DNA of 64,000 bases. Source: Seiridium cupressi. Its lineage: Eukaryota > Ascomycota > Sordariomycetes > Amphisphaeriales > Sporocadaceae. The translations under genes and the position numbers were made by a program. This document shows positions 11,953 to 23,689 of the stretch, in pieces; the stretch's first letter is position 1, and each line of letters opens with the position of its first letter. The stretch spans positions 124,001 to 188,000 of the forward strand of contig JARVKI010000017.1 in the NCBI GenBank assembly GCA_036674765.1. The letters are read 5' to 3'. Under the pieces are notes generated by a model, which saw only the letters and a program-made list of their open reading frames with translations, was not told the DNA's origin and ran no database searches.

Positions 11953-12352
11953 TCAATACAGCCCAATCAAGATATCTCCGCGAACTCTTGCAGTAAGATG
12001 AACTTCAGCTTCAAGGTCAAGCTTGATCCCAACCATCAGCGCTGCATCCTTGAGCTTTCCATTGGCGTCTACGGGTCCCTTCAAGAGATTTCCTTGACCC
12101 CAATAATCAGTACTGGCTACAATAATGGTATATTTCAGCACTTCCACTTACCCACAGGACCATTAGCCTTTCCGGAAAGTCCTGGCATAGGAAGGCCTTG
12201 GGAATGCCCCTGTTCGCTGCTGAAGGGGCCGGCCTTGGCCGTATCGGAAAAACCCTTGGTGGGGCCCAAGGGGTCAGTTTTGGCTCTAATAAATTGTCAA
12301 CTGCTGATAGCTTTGGTCAATACGAATGCGTGGTTTGTTACGGAGAAGACAT
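11953..12352 (-). CDS. Small conserved-type fungal protein, 94 residues, three exons
   Basis: Built from the minus strand: exon 1 12352-12342, exon 2 12285-12152, exon 3 12092-11953. The introns are 56 nt (gtaaca donor, ttattag acceptor) and 59 nt (gtaagt donor, gtcaag acceptor). The exons sum to 285 nt, exactly 94 codons plus stop, with phases agreeing at both joins. The N-terminal half is Gly/Pro/Ser/Lys-rich and looks disordered (MSSPAKTDPLGPTKGFSDTA). The C-terminus has a strict alternation of polar and hydrophobic residues (VGIKLDLEAEVHLTARVRG) ending GDILIGLY at the stop. I recall similar GDIxIGL(Y/L) tails in small unnamed ascomycete proteins, but I cannot name a family or function. 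The AAG acceptor of intron 2 is less common than YAG, so that join is the weakest point. Confidence 0.66.
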
Positions 12353-13394
12353 CGTGATTGGTTCTGGAGGTAAGGTGAAAAGGCCCTGCAAATCGAACTC
12401 CTCGAAGGATGGTGAGTGAAGTCGCAGTGCTGAATTCTTTGGCTTCCTCTTTAGTGAATGCAACGACTCGGAGCTCGAGGTGCGTTCGCCGATGAGGTGT
12501 GATCGCTGATGAGAAGACAGCTTGTTTCCTTCAACCAGTGTACGTTGATATGGTAATGTGCAACGGTCGTGAGGTGACAAGCTATCAAAGACGCCGCTGA
12601 TGTTTGGCGAGATTTGATTGTCTTTTCTTTCAGCTTATGGGAAGCTGTGAAGGTCTTCTCCAGGCGATGCGTTGGACTCTTGCTTCATGGTAAATATTCT
12701 CGAAAACGAGACTCTTTATATATCTGTAGACTCACCGATACCCACCTGGACGTTGAGCTGGCCTCTCATATCTTTTTTCGTTGCTTGCCGATCTTCTCTG
12801 CTGGTCATTGCTTCGTCTGCATCTACTCCAGCCACCAACGCGACTAGATGAAGAGGCTTGAGCAGGTGACATGCATAAACAGTGTAGTAATCTTCACTGC
12901 AAAGCCAGACAACTCATCAGAGTTCAGCTTTTCAACATCGAAGTCATGACTTGAAACGGTCGAGACTCTGGGCGATGTCTTGTGTAACAGGGATCTTCGT
13001 TGTCGTACCATAATACGATACGCAGCGGTCGTTGCCGTCATGTTGTGTGACCTCTCGCCAGGTTATGCTAGATTCGAACATGGAGTTTCCCATGTGCTTC
13101 CTACCACAATACCCTGGCGGCAAGAGCCGGAGGAGCGGTGATATTAAGGTGGCTGAATAGCCTATAATTCTATTTTAGCGCCCAGCATTAAGCGAACAGT
13201 CGAGTTTCACTTGACAGCGGCTCGATTATGCTGGAATAAAGCATCCAGAAGAATCCTGCAGACACCCGGATGTCTTGACTTTGATTGACCGCACTTTCTA
13301 TTCACCTGCGCTCACTCGTCGATGCAGTCCTACTTGCAACCTTCAGTTCTAATACTATTCTAGAGTGATCACTCAGTGACGATCAAGAAAAGCC
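12353..13394. other. Spacer, no gene recognised
   Basis: About 1 kb. It should hold the promoter of the small minus-strand gene and, at the right end, the promoter of the plus-strand gene starting at 13395. The short frames here lack family resemblance. Confidence 0.5.
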
Positions 13395-14140
13395 ATGGCC
13401 ACATTCATCGTTGCCTTCTCCGCAGTGTTTGGAGCTGCAGAGGCAATTCGACATACACAATCCCGTGCGAAGAGAGATGAGCACCGAAGCCGGAAGAACA
13501 ATCTTATCATCCATTGCCCCAAATCCTCCGAGTACGGCCGCATCTTGGAGGGAAGAAGTGTGGTCCTTTCAGGGGACAAGGTAGGTGCCTAGTTGCATCC
13601 TACTGCTCCCAGTCTACTAATACGCATGGTATGCAGCTCTATATCGACACTGGCACAGATCCTGATGTGCCGTTTGGTCATCCCTTCGCCGGCTACTTCC
13701 TGGCCTTTCCCGACGCCAAATACGCAGGTCTTGTATCCACCATCTGCGACGAGCCGCCTATCATGAATTGGATATATGTGGATCGCAGCAGCTACGAAGT
13801 CAAGTTTGGCACGCGCGCCTGGGCCGAACCGAACTATTCCGGACCTTACGACTGCACGCGACAAGACCGGCGCCTGACATTCGGTGGCTGGGAGGGCTTC
13901 GTGGCTGTCAAGGAGGGGGACTTCTGGGCGTTGTACTTTGACCTGGAACAGGACAAGCTCAAGTCGAAGCTGCCGATAGGTACCCCGATCCTGGAAGTGG
14001 AACTGTTGCGGGTAGAGATGCGCGTGCAGCCGCCTCAAAGAGGGGAGGCTACGGATGAAGGGAGAGACGACGTTGACCAAGATGAAAACACGGGATCAGG
14101 GAAAGCGACTGAGGTCCCAGAAGGTCCAGCCGTCGATTAG
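13395..14140 (+). CDS. Conserved-looking fungal protein of unknown function
   Basis: Two exons, 13395-13580 and 13637-14140, joined by a 56 nt phase-0 intron (gtaggt donor, ctactaat branch-like site, tatgcag acceptor), give 229 residues. The N-terminus MATFIVAFSAVFGAAEAIR is hydrophobic and Ala-rich, like a signal anchor. The middle is rich in aromatic residues and Gly/Pro (GHPFAGYFLAFPDAKYAG, WIYVDRSSYEVKFGTRAW, WEGFVAVKEGDFWALYFD), suggesting a compact beta-rich domain. The last 40 residues are acidic and look disordered. I recognise the general pattern as a widespread ascomycete hypothetical protein but know no function. The next gene, a sugar porter, converges from the other strand. Confidence 0.72.
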
Positions 14141-14824
14141 GGTAACTAGAGCTCCAAACCAGCGGTAGTCAATCCTTGTGAAGATCTGGGCGGGTGGAAT
14201 CCTGCTTGCATATTCCCGAAGCTAGTCAGGCATAGTGACTATATGTAATATTGAACCTAGCTACGGATGTGGAGTCGGGATAGTTGTATGTGATTCGCCT
14301 CTAGTGAGCTGCAAGCTAGACCCGCATTCCGGGCCGCGATACCCACCCTTCGAGTTGCTTTTTGTTTGCAGCATCACTAGCAGCCGCTTCGGCGGGATGA
14401 ACCTTGCTGGTGTCATACGATATGAGGCGACTCGGTCAGCCGCAGTTGGATCTTGTCCTACGGGGGCTGAAACATTGGTTGGCACGTCGGATTTTGGAGG
14501 CGGTGCTTTTGATATGAATCCAGTGACAGGATCTTCACAAAGCTTGGGCATGGTCAACTTTCATACATCGCTGGAAAAAAAGAATACATGGCGATCAAGG
14601 TATTGAGTTTGGTGTCTTTGGGAAAGTATCGTGTAAGCCCTAAGAATACGGCAATGGAAATAGAAGAAAATGTATATCTGATTATATCGTCGACTAATTG
14701 CCTATGAGTGATGTTCGTGATCTAGCCTGTACTGTCAGATGACCCATGAATGATAGCCTATCCGAGCTAAGCTCCCAAACAAGTGGGACTTTCAGAGATC
14801 ATTCGGGTTGGGGGCTTAGCAAGT
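14141..14824. other. Convergent spacer, nothing recognised
   Basis: Shared 3' region between the unknown gene and the MFS transporter. Overlapping frames of 98-123 codons on both strands (14235-14606 and 14261-14557) show no domain and are probably chance. Confidence 0.5.
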
Positions 14825-16781
14825 TCAAAGTGGGATTGTCTTATTGTTCTTGGGAATGACAATCTCCGTCTCTTCACTGAGGTCATCCTGCTGCCCAACC
14901 ACAGCCTTCGAGAACAGAGCGTCCATGTCCTCTAAAGCGCGCCCCTTCGTCTCTGGATAGAACAGGAAGATAATCTATAATTAGAATCAGTATGTGCTCA
15001 GTCTAACTGAATCAATGATACCTTACAGGAATGCAGACCACGTTCACAGCGAAGAAGAAGAAATAGATTCGGGAGCCAATCTGGTCAATGCCAACAGGCC
15101 AGACTTGAGCAACAACGATAGAGCCAATAGCCCCGCCAGACGCCGAGAAGTTCAGGCCTCGAGCACGGACCGACGTTGGAAAGATCTGCACTCTGATCAG
15201 CGCCAGTGCCTATAGAAACCGAGTAGAATTTCAACCCCTCTTACCTCGGAACCATACACCCAAGCAGCTGGGCCAAATCCCATGCTGTAGCCTAACGCAT
15301 ATATGAAGATGAACACAATGCAGGCGATATCGGCGGCGCGGTTCTGATTATTGGGATACGCCTCTCCAAGCGCACCATTGATCTGAGGCAATGTCAGCAA
15401 TGCAACAAGTAATTTACGTACTTCACTATACGCTGCAAGCTTACAAGCATGCCAGCGCTCATCGCAGCGGAGCCTGCAACCAACGTAGCCCTCCGCCCGA
15501 CCCTGTCAATAATCAACATCTCAATAATGGTCATGCCGATTTTCACCGTGGACTCGATGCCGCCAATCAGGAGAGTGATGCGTGTCGAAACTCCCAGCTT
15601 GCCGAGAAGAGTGGGCAGGTAGTACTTCATCGCCGTCGCACCGCACATTTGGGACATGAACTGGAGCAGCGATGCACGCCGTAGCCGATTGAAAAGCTCG
15701 CGCTCCTTGAATAGCGAGAGCCATGTCCGACCAAGGGCCTTGTGCTCCTCGACCGAGTCGCAGATCTTGTTGAGCTCGGCCGCGATTTCGTCATCGGTGT
15801 AACTACCCTCACGAAGCCAGTTAAGGGACCGTTGAGCTCTGTGGTAGTGGCCATGTTCGATGAGCCACCTCGGACTACAGCAGCCGTCAGTAGGTCAAGT
15901 TGCATTGAAGGTATGTCGCACTCACGTCTCAGGCAGAAATGGAAGCCCAACAGCGAAGATGAAGCACGGAACAAGCACGACAGCTATGGAAAATCTCCAG
16001 GATACATATATGTCATGGGAGTTTGTTTCCCAGAATGTGACACCATAGCCGACCCTCAAACACTGTTAGTAATGTCAAGTGATAAAAGGCACCCGTCGCA
16101 TACCAGAAGCCGGCTGCCAAGCCTGCGACGAATCCAATGTGGTTCAAAACCACGTATTTGCCGCGCTGCGCTGCTGGTGCGACCTCACTAGATTGCACTT
16201 AGTGAGCCAGATGCACCGGAAGCCGACACATCACTAACCTTTGGTACAGTGGAACTGATGTAGAAATAATCGCAACCCCTATACCGCTAATTATGCGCCC
16301 GACAATCATCATAGCATAGGCGCCTGGGGCCACCGCGCCGGCTTCGAAGGCTGTGCCAACTGCAACGGTCGCGGCACCAGTGAGTGCGGCATACCGCCTT
16401 CCGAAATAGTCGGCAGCCGGATGCGAGAGGAATATATAGCTTAGCCAAGTTCCGAGATAGTAAATCGCCGTGATGAGTCCCTTTTGTGCTGCAGTTGGTT
16501 TGCCGAGCGCCGCAACGAAGCCGGGGTGGACGAGAACCGAAGAGAGAACTCCGACATGATAACTAGAAACCAGAAAACGTCAGAAATATGGGACATGCGC
16601 GAGATATTTGTCCTGGTGCATTAACTTGGAAGATCTTTACGTGCAGCGAAAGGATGAAATAGTTCGAGTCGACGCACCCCCAAATGAAAGATCCCACAGC
16701 AAAGAAAACGCAAAGCAAATGCAGTCTAATGACGGACTTCGTCAGAACAGCCATCTTCAACCGCTCTTCAAGCGATGTCAC
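14825..16781 (-). CDS. MFS sugar-porter-type transporter
   Basis: Minus strand, several exons. Exon 1 is 16781-16678. A gtgcgt donor and the ttctag acceptor (intron 16563-16677) join FFAVGSFIWG to YHVGVLSSVLVHPGF, the normal first helix and loop of the fungal hexose-transporter family. Later pieces give FGRRYAALTGAATVAVG and VGRIISGIGVAIISTSVPLYQSE. These are followed by AAQRGKYVVLNHIGFVAGLAAGFW and then GYGVTFWETNSHDIYVSWRF. A PRWLIEHGHYHRAQRSLNWL-like loop, VGRRATLVAGSAAMS and the C-terminal PETKGRALEDMDALF signature follow. The frame ends in IPKNNKTIPL at the stop 14825-14827. All expected sugar-porter landmarks (GRR, PLYQSE, PETKG) are present, so the gene looks intact with 12 membrane segments. 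The substrate cannot be told from sequence. It belongs in the plasma membrane. Confidence 0.88.
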
Positions 16782-18814
16782 TCAGGCTCTTTCAGGTTTT
16801 CTTTTCTTGTTCGGTCTGCCTCAGCTTCAGGAGGGTGTAAGATCAGGAATTCTCACTTCACATCGCGAAAAATGAAGTTGGAATCTGAGCATCTTGCTGA
16901 GATGCTTTACCGAGCAAAATCCCTCACCTGGCGAAATCAATGCATCCAGGAAGCATCACTACTGGTAAGAAGAGATCCAGACTCTGGGTTGTGCTAAGCC
17001 ACGGGACGCCTTCAATAACGCCCATCCTATAGGGAGCCGCTGGATTCCCCACTTTGATAGACACATATGCGTGGGAATGCGGAGAAGAGCGATCCTCAAT
17101 GGCTGCCATTCGCCAATATCTGCCATGCTGCATGGATATCGAGTGAAGAATCCATTCAGGGTAAGCTGCAGATGTCCCACAAGTGGCCAATGTCTGGTTC
17201 TAGGGCCGACATTTGAGCAAAGCTAAGTCCCCAAGACCAAGGCGGATGGTTGGATATGGAAGAACTGCTTCCGCGCTAATTTACAAACGCAGGATTTTTA
17301 TTTTGCTCGACCTCCCAAAATGGACGGGTTGGTCCGTTGTCATTTCGAAATTCAAAATTGAGACATAGTTTGGTGCTGAAAATCGGCTACAATACGGTCT
17401 CACATACGTTAATGAGGCGTTACCAATGAAAGCATATGATCGTGCTCAGTGATCGGCCCAGACACAATGCTGGTCTCATTCAGTTTCGTCTATGGTGATA
17501 TTATGAAAAGAGCATTGATTGATAAGTTTACTGGAATATGCGATCAACTTGAAGTCTAGGCAATCCCCGCTCAACGGGTGAAGCGTGTAGGTGTTATGAT
17601 CGGATGTGAGATTGATTCGTGGGACCAGCACACGATAACAGCTTGATCATGATTTGATGTTCGCCTATAGAGATAGATTTTCCAATGACACCGTCTTGAT
17701 CTATAATATAAAGTATCGACGACACGATGCTCAGCATGGACCTGGGAAATCACTGCCTCCTAATGGGGGTATATGATCCATCGACAGAAGTGCAGACAGC
17801 AGCGCGCATCAACCACCGAGGTCAGTATATGAAGTTTATGATTGTTCGATTATAGGATGAACAGGACTTCTTCAAGACTCCCCGACGCGCCCGCTATCTG
17901 AATCAGCGCATATGGAGATGTGACACGAGGAAAGTATCCGTCGGGGAGGGGAAAGCGCTGAGCTGTATGTGATGGATCAAGCTACAGCCCGATAAAAGGT
18001 CGACTGCTAGCCATAGAACAAGCTGGCGTTCGCAGATAGGATACATCTTAGGGCAAGGTCGTAAATATCAGAATCGGTTCATGCACCCTGCGCATTTTCT
18101 CGTTCAATGGCTTTGGACGAAACATGGATTAAGAATCTCAAGCAAACTACATGTAGACGGCCAAGCCAAGAGTATGACCAAGAAAAGCTAAGCTAGAATA
18201 GGATTCGTTGAGAATAGGAACGGGAAGGGATAAAAGTGTCAACCAATGGCTCCTGTCGAAAATATCATAGTCCTTACTTACTCGCTGATTATAACCAGAG
18301 AATGGAAAGAGAAGAAGAAAAAGGGTGGGGGGATAAACTTAAAAAAAAACCAAGGAGTCCCCACTCTCCGTACGAGATATCCTGTAGCAAACACTGCCAT
18401 TAAAATGCATAGGTGATTGGTTGAACTTTTTGACAGCTAAGTGGGACTCATTGAGAAGAAACTAAAACACACTCAACGACACCGCGAGCGCACATTCGGT
18501 GGCCCATTGTCTTATCAAATGATGCCGGCTCCTCTTAGCTCGTAGCCACACTGATGGGGTTATACATTATACATGGTGATATAGGAAGCAGTGCAATTGG
18601 AAAGGGTAAAAAATCGAACTAGGCTGTTTTATGCATGACTGGTCTCCCAGAAATTTGAAAACCTGCTGGCACAATGGATTTTCATAGATTTTTGGCGTAG
18701 AAACTCTTGTATATACTTAGTATGAACTGCCCCTGAGACGAATCTCAAACAACCCTATTGCAAGTTTGCCTGCTCTCTGTGTAACTCATTAGATTCCTAC
18801 GAAAATTTTGTTCC
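16782..18814. other. Long spacer, nothing recognised
   Basis: About 2 kb. The left part is the promoter side of the transporter gene and the right part the 3' side of the nuclease-like gene. Small frames (for example 16924-17190, minus) lack any recognisable domain. An A-rich run (ttaaaaaaaaacc) lies near 18340-18352. Confidence 0.5.
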
Positions 18815-20218
18815 TTACACGATTGATGTGGAAGATACTGCGACCGAGTCGGTTGCTTGCGAGCTGCACGCCACGGAAGTGAAAGAGTCAGCCATCATCG
18901 CTTGGCCCTTGGTCCTCTTGCGCGTGGATCGACGGGGAAAGATGCTGTCAGATGAGAATGAGAGGTCCAAGGCTCCTCTCGGACCCGCGTCGTCATCCCT
19001 AGGGGTTCGACCGGGTCGCGGGGACCTAAACATCCTTGGCTGTAATGTCGAGTGTATATCGCTACTGTCATGGTTGACTGAAGTCCGTCGGGACTCAGGT
19101 CTTATCATAGCTCGGCTAGAATTTTGTGCCTTGCGTTTGAGGCGTCTTGGTGCCTGAAATCCGAGTCTCCGATTATTGACCACTTTTGCGGCTTGCTGGT
19201 TATTAACGGGGAGTTTTTCTGCTTCTGTGTCCTGACTTAATGGCTTATAAGCCTGAGTTTCCTCTATGGATGCATTTTGGACCGCAAGCATAGGAAGCCA
19301 CCACAATGTTAGGTTGATAGTAAGCATTCCACTGCCATGATTCTTCCAGGGAATGCGACCGTATTCAAGGAGAAAACCGGTTTTGCCATCGGCATCTGCT
19401 AAGAATGCAGCCAATTCTTGGCCTGCTTGTAGACTGATGTCTTGCTCGAACCATTCATCCTCCTCGAAGTTGTCACCTGATGAGTCTAGAATCTGTCGTG
19501 CGTGATTGTCTTGTATGGAGGTATTCAAAGTCTCCAGGCTCCTGTCAAACGTTGAAAGCCGCAACGGGACCAACTCTTCCTCACTAATGACAAATCCATA
19601 TCGGGTCTGAGCGAGGTACATGTACTTCGTCAGTTGCTGAATGCCTAAGGCGGCCTTTCTTCTAAGCGACTTATCATCGCATTCTATCCACTCTGACTGC
19701 CATTTCATAGCTGGCTTGCTGTCACCTGGAACGAGGTACGTGAACTTTTGCCCTTTCTGATAGATGCACCAGTCGGGCTTCTGCAGAATGCCCTTCTCGT
19801 CTGGTAAATGCCCCCTTCCGGTATTCTTGATGAAATGAACGGTTCCTTTCGCAAGGGACTCCTTGAGTGGACTTGCCATCAGTGGCTTCCTAGTCCCGTT
19901 TAAACTATGCTGAACGATTTTCTCGGTCCAATCTGCCATCAAGAATGTAACCGAATCTTCCTCGTAGATAGTCAGCTTCTCGGAGTCGATGTCGTCTCTA
20001 TTCCTGATCCTCGGGCTATCAGCCTGTTTCCGCAGAACATCTCCAAAACTCGCATTTAAGTTCTCCCAAGTGACATCTGTCCAAGGCCGCACTTTATGCG
20101 GACCATAGACCGTGACGATCTTTGTGCCGGGTCCGTCCTTGCATGGTGTAGAATTGGGAATTGGATTAGGCAGGGTCAGCCAGTCCAGAAATGTTGACGC
20201 CATATTACGGACTGTCAT
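18815..20218 (-). CDS. PD-(D/E)XK nuclease-like domain protein
   Basis: An uninterrupted frame of 467 codons, with a possible alternative start at Met6. The core has the order expected for a PD-(D/E)XK fold: an acidic helix region, PDW at 148-150 (Asp149), GDSK at 165-168 after a hydrophobic strand (YLVPGDSKPAMKW), then a Gln-bearing helix (IQQLTKYMYLAQTRYGFV, about 193-210) and a strand ISEEELVPLRL. This is a common layout in fungal nuclease-like proteins that often sit beside kinase-like genes. The C-terminal third is Arg/Ser-rich, low-complexity and probably disordered, with RRSTRKRTKG resembling a nuclear localisation signal. Whether it cuts DNA is unknown. It diverges from the kinase-like gene at 20839. 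Confidence 0.66.
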   Translation of the reverse strand: MTVRNMASTFLDWLTLPNPIPNSTPCKDGPGTKIVTVYGPHKVRPWTDVTWENLNASFGDVLRKQADSPRIRNRDDIDSEKLTIYEEDSVTFLMADWTEKIVQHSLNGTRKPLMASPLKESLAKGTVHFIKNTGRGHLPDEKGILQKPDWCIYQKGQKFTYLVPGDSKPAMKWQSEWIECDDKSLRRKAALGIQQLTKYMYLAQTRYGFVISEEELVPLRLSTFDRSLETLNTSIQDNHARQILDSSGDNFEEDEWFEQDISLQAGQELAAFLADADGKTGFLLEYGRIPWKNHGSGMLTINLTLWWLPMLAVQNASIEETQAYKPLSQDTEAEKLPVNNQQAAKVVNNRRLGFQAPRRLKRKAQNSSRAMIRPESRRTSVNHDSSDIHSTLQPRMFRSPRPGRTPRDDDAGPRGALDLSFSSDSIFPRRSTRKRTKGQAMMADSFTSVACSSQATDSVAVSSTSIV

Positions 20219-20838
20219 GGCGTACCATATTGCTGATCTTACCTACAACTTTCCGTGTCAACATGAGGAATCCTGCCCTCTTTATGTATCCAAGTCTGCA
20301 GGCTGCAATGCCGTACTCGAGACACCGAACTTCTAGGTCACCGAAGGGACCAATCGGCTCATTTCAGTGTTGCAACCTGTTAGAAAATTCACAAGATGAC
20401 ATTCAATCATAGCGTGTCTCGATATATGATGAGCACTGAAGCCGGGCGAATGCATGTGTGACTCAATCACCCGGCTCCGTGTGCATGAACGTGTTGGTTG
20501 CCATAAGTGAGTCGCAGGAATGTTACTACCCTATCGACGTATCGGAAAGGATTCCCAGTCCTGCAGTTGACCATTGTCCAATGAGCTGCCAATTGGCACT
20601 GCTGTAGCGTTGGACTGCATAATCATACTCCAAAAAGAAACAGCTGTGAATGCGGTCCGGTTCGTCTCTAGCCGACCATTTGTACCCCGCAGGACTTACG
20701 TTCAGCCTACCCGATTCGGTATATGAAGTTGTGAGAGCCTTAGTCTAGCCTCTTCACTTGAGCGCAACAACTTTTGGATAAGGATGATGTGACATAAGAG
20801 TAAGAAGGAGAAGAAGAAGAAGAAGAAGAAGAAAAACC
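20219..20838. promoter_or_regulatory. Divergent promoter region between nuclease-like and kinase-like genes
   Basis: A 620 bp spacer flanked by two diverging start codons (20218 minus and 20839 plus), so it must hold both promoters. No clear TATA box stands out. Just before the plus-strand ATG is a GAA/AGA purine tract (20810-20833). Confidence 0.5.
20810..20833 (+). repeat. GAA/AGA trinucleotide tract in a 5' leader
   Basis: About eight uninterrupted AGA units immediately upstream (about 6 nt) of the ATG at 20839. The coding strand is entirely purine here, so the tract would lie in the 5' UTR of the kinase-like gene and could vary in length between strains. Confidence 0.8.
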
Positions 20839-21747
20839 ATGTCAAAATTGATACCAAATATCAGAGGGCCCAAGCTGTTCCAGTTCGATGGAGATCTCGC
20901 CGATGCCCAATTCATGAAGCTTCTCAATGCAGGGGGCGAGAGTATCTCTAGTGAAGGGATACACGGCCGAGTGTTTCAAGTACGCCTTAAAGAGGCGATA
21001 TATGCTGTCAAAGTTGTAGGTCAAAGAAACAGACTGTATGATCCGACACTAACGATGATATAGTTCAATTTCGTCAGCCTCGAGGACATTCGTCCTCCGT
21101 TGCTTATTGATGATAAGAACCTCATAAGTGACAACGTCATTAGACACCAGTTGGATCCTTTCTTTGCTGAATGCCGGGCGTTTGGGCGTCTGACAACAGA
21201 AAAGAAGGATCATAACCTTGCTGTCCGCTGTCACGGATATGTGTATCTAAGCAAGTCGGTGGAGCACCGAATTGAAGAACAATTCGGCATCCACGACTGG
21301 AACCGGTCACCGGAAGACACCGATAAGCCTTTGAGGGCTATAGTGAAGAATTATATCAGATATCATTCGTTTTATAGGCCGTCCAAGTTGACCCTGATGA
21401 GGGGTAAGTTGGAACAGCTTAACGAATTGGGTATATACAACATGGATATTCGAACAGACAACTACCTGGGAGGTCGTCTATTCGACTTTAGCACTGCTGT
21501 CACTATCCCTCACATCAGCTTCTCATTAGATTTTCGGACTCAGGCGCAAATCTTGGAGGATATCGAGTACGATTTAGCATGCTTCGACGCCATGATAAAA
21601 CCGGTAATTGATCAGATCGATCTGACCAAAATGAACCGCTGGGAGAACATTAGATCACGCTCTGAAGCGGCGCCAGTGAAGGTTACCGAAACAGAACCTC
21701 GTAGGAGCCACCGGCTATCTCTGAATAAGGGCGTCTCGAAGATGTAA
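20839..21747 (+). CDS. FTA2-type kinase-like protein
   Basis: Exons 20839-21015 and 21064-21747 (48 nt intron, gtaggt donor, actaac branch site, atatag acceptor) give 286 residues. The join makes YAVKVFNFVS, so the likely ATP-anchoring Lys (K58) sits right at the splice site. Upstream GGESISSEGIHGRVFQV resembles a glycine loop. The lobe that follows carries ELGIYNMDIRTDNYLGG (about 181-196) in place of the usual HRDLxxxN loop, and LFDFSTAVTIPH in place of DFG. This combination is seen in the fungal family named after the Sim4 kinetochore subunit FTA2, many members of which are not kinetochore proteins. The Asp of NMDIR and the Asp of DFS are retained, so activity is possible. The tail is basic (RRSHRLSLNKG). 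Confidence 0.7.
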
Positions 21748-23689
21748 TAGCCAAATAAGTCGATCGCATTTAGCTTCCAATAATTATTGTCATCTATTAA
21801 TATCAATTAACTGATTATTATAACAAATTTCAAATATCTAATTCACCCTTCTTGCGCTATCATCAAGTTTATATCTGTTGTGGTATACTATTTTATGGTC
21901 TTATGTCATTATATATTGTTAAACACGCCATTAACCAGTCAGCATAACCTCGAATCCACAAGCTCGTTAAGGCTTTTAAAGTATTTGACAGCCCTAAGCC
22001 ACGAACTAGCATGTTATAGATCATGATCCTTGGTCTTCTGGCTGTTAGTTTGCTAGTTGTTTCAACTCACACTTGTTGTACGAGGCGGCCTTATTTTGGA
22101 CGTATTCAATGTACGCTCATATCGCACGGTAAACTGAAGCAGACGAGCCATGGCTGGATCTGCTGATGTTCCCCTTCGCGTCGCGAGAGTGGGCGTCAGG
22201 CAGTTCTTGCGGGGCAGCATGGGCTCTGCGGGAAGACCGACCCACCATGCCCCGCTCCCCTAAGCTGGTCTCCCGAGCACCTGGAAATTTTACGACTAGA
22301 CTTTCACACGGTAAGTTACATCTACATCCCTTTGAGCAACCAATTTGGCATTTGCTATGTGCACAAGGGCATGAGCTTGGCCTGGCCGCACCCTTATGCA
22401 AGCCGTGATCGGAATGGATCGAGTATAGGTTGAGCATTTGGACTAGGCAGATGTGTCATCAGCGCCTAACCCTTTCACCAGCCCTAACATATAACGTAAT
22501 CATTGAGGACAAGGTATTTCTTTGCTTCTGGAGGGACGGCGCATCAAGGAGGAGGAGAATATGATGAATCCCTTTCCTAGTTTCCGCAGCGCTTGGAAGT
22601 TGCTAATGATTGGTAAACTTGGGGAAGGGCGAGTTGAGGCTGGGACCTGAGAAAAGCAAAATACCGAAGAATAGAGATTGTCGACCTAGACAGCCTCTCT
22701 GACGATGAATAAGTACGCTGCATTGATCTTCGAGAAGTCACTTGCATCAGTGAAGCCTTGAGCTGAGTTTCTTACCACCGTGGTTGTGTAAGCAATGCAC
22801 TTGCGCGTCACTGCCATATTTCGCTGGTAAAAGACGTGATCTTTTTTTTTTTTGTCTTTTCTTATACTGTCAACCCCTCTTTCCCCCTCAACCAGCGCCA
22901 ATATCGAACTGGCTAACATAGCAGCATTACCAGAATTGGCGTGTTGCTATTGCAGGTATGGGGAGGGGCCAATCGCGCTTACCGCCACATGTATGTACCA
23001 CATTACCCCATAATCAACCGCGTCAGATAGCAAGCCCGAGTTCAAACGCAACATGTGTCGCGTATCTACACACCCGTGCTATTTTCATTCTTGTCAGATT
23101 GGTTGAGGGTTCGCTTCCTTGACATCCCCCGGTCGCAGACTAGCGGTCTAAAAACCCTGCCATACGATCTGTCAGCACTCCAGTCGGCACCTCTCTGGTA
23201 TTGGAGGGATTTACGAGGCTGGTCTAGACCTGGAGAACGATGTGGAATGGCTGGCACAGGCCAGGTTCGTTGATTCTTCCGCTCAAGGTGCACCCTTGCC
23301 AAAGTCCCAGTACCTCGTTGGGAGGCTTCTGATCACCTTGCAACCATAATGTAGCAGTATAGGCGTTCGTTGGAATACTGCAATCCAATGCATTCAATTC
23401 CCCACAGCCACGTGTTTTCGCTGCAGCCCGTACTTGATGCAACGGTTGTGAGAGCCGAAGATTCGAATCTCAAATTGAGGTTGCCTAAACTCATCTACGC
23501 ATGGTGAGATTCTCCCCTGTGGGCTGAACACTTGCCTGTATGGATGCTAGTCGTCTTACAGTGGGGCTTCACGCTCTCCCTGACCTGGAAGCCTCCCTTA
23601 CCCGGGTTCCGCGGAGCACGACAAGTTATCTATGAAATGGGTAAGTACAGCACGAAGAAGATTCGTACAGTTTCCAGTCTACAGCGAAA
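21748..23689. other. Spacer, no gene recognised
   Basis: About 1.9 kb. The part just after the kinase-like gene (21750-21950) is AT-rich. A run of twelve T lies at 22842-22853. Frames at 22117-22437 and 23055-23302 are Cys- or Arg-rich but match nothing and lack splice support. The right end is the promoter of the acetyltransferase-like gene. Confidence 0.5.

Noticed and set aside
22117..22437. Cys-rich minus-strand frame resembling a small secreted protein
   Set aside because: No signal peptide, irregular Cys spacing and an equal-length frame on the other strand.
23420..23480. Possible tRNA B-box-like sequence (attcgaatc)
   Set aside because: No matching acceptor stem, A box or anticodon arm could be built around it.
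23632..23689. Upstream Met as the start of the acetyltransferase gene
   Set aside because: The residues from 23632 are unlike the family; the spliced start at 23690 gives a better N-terminus.
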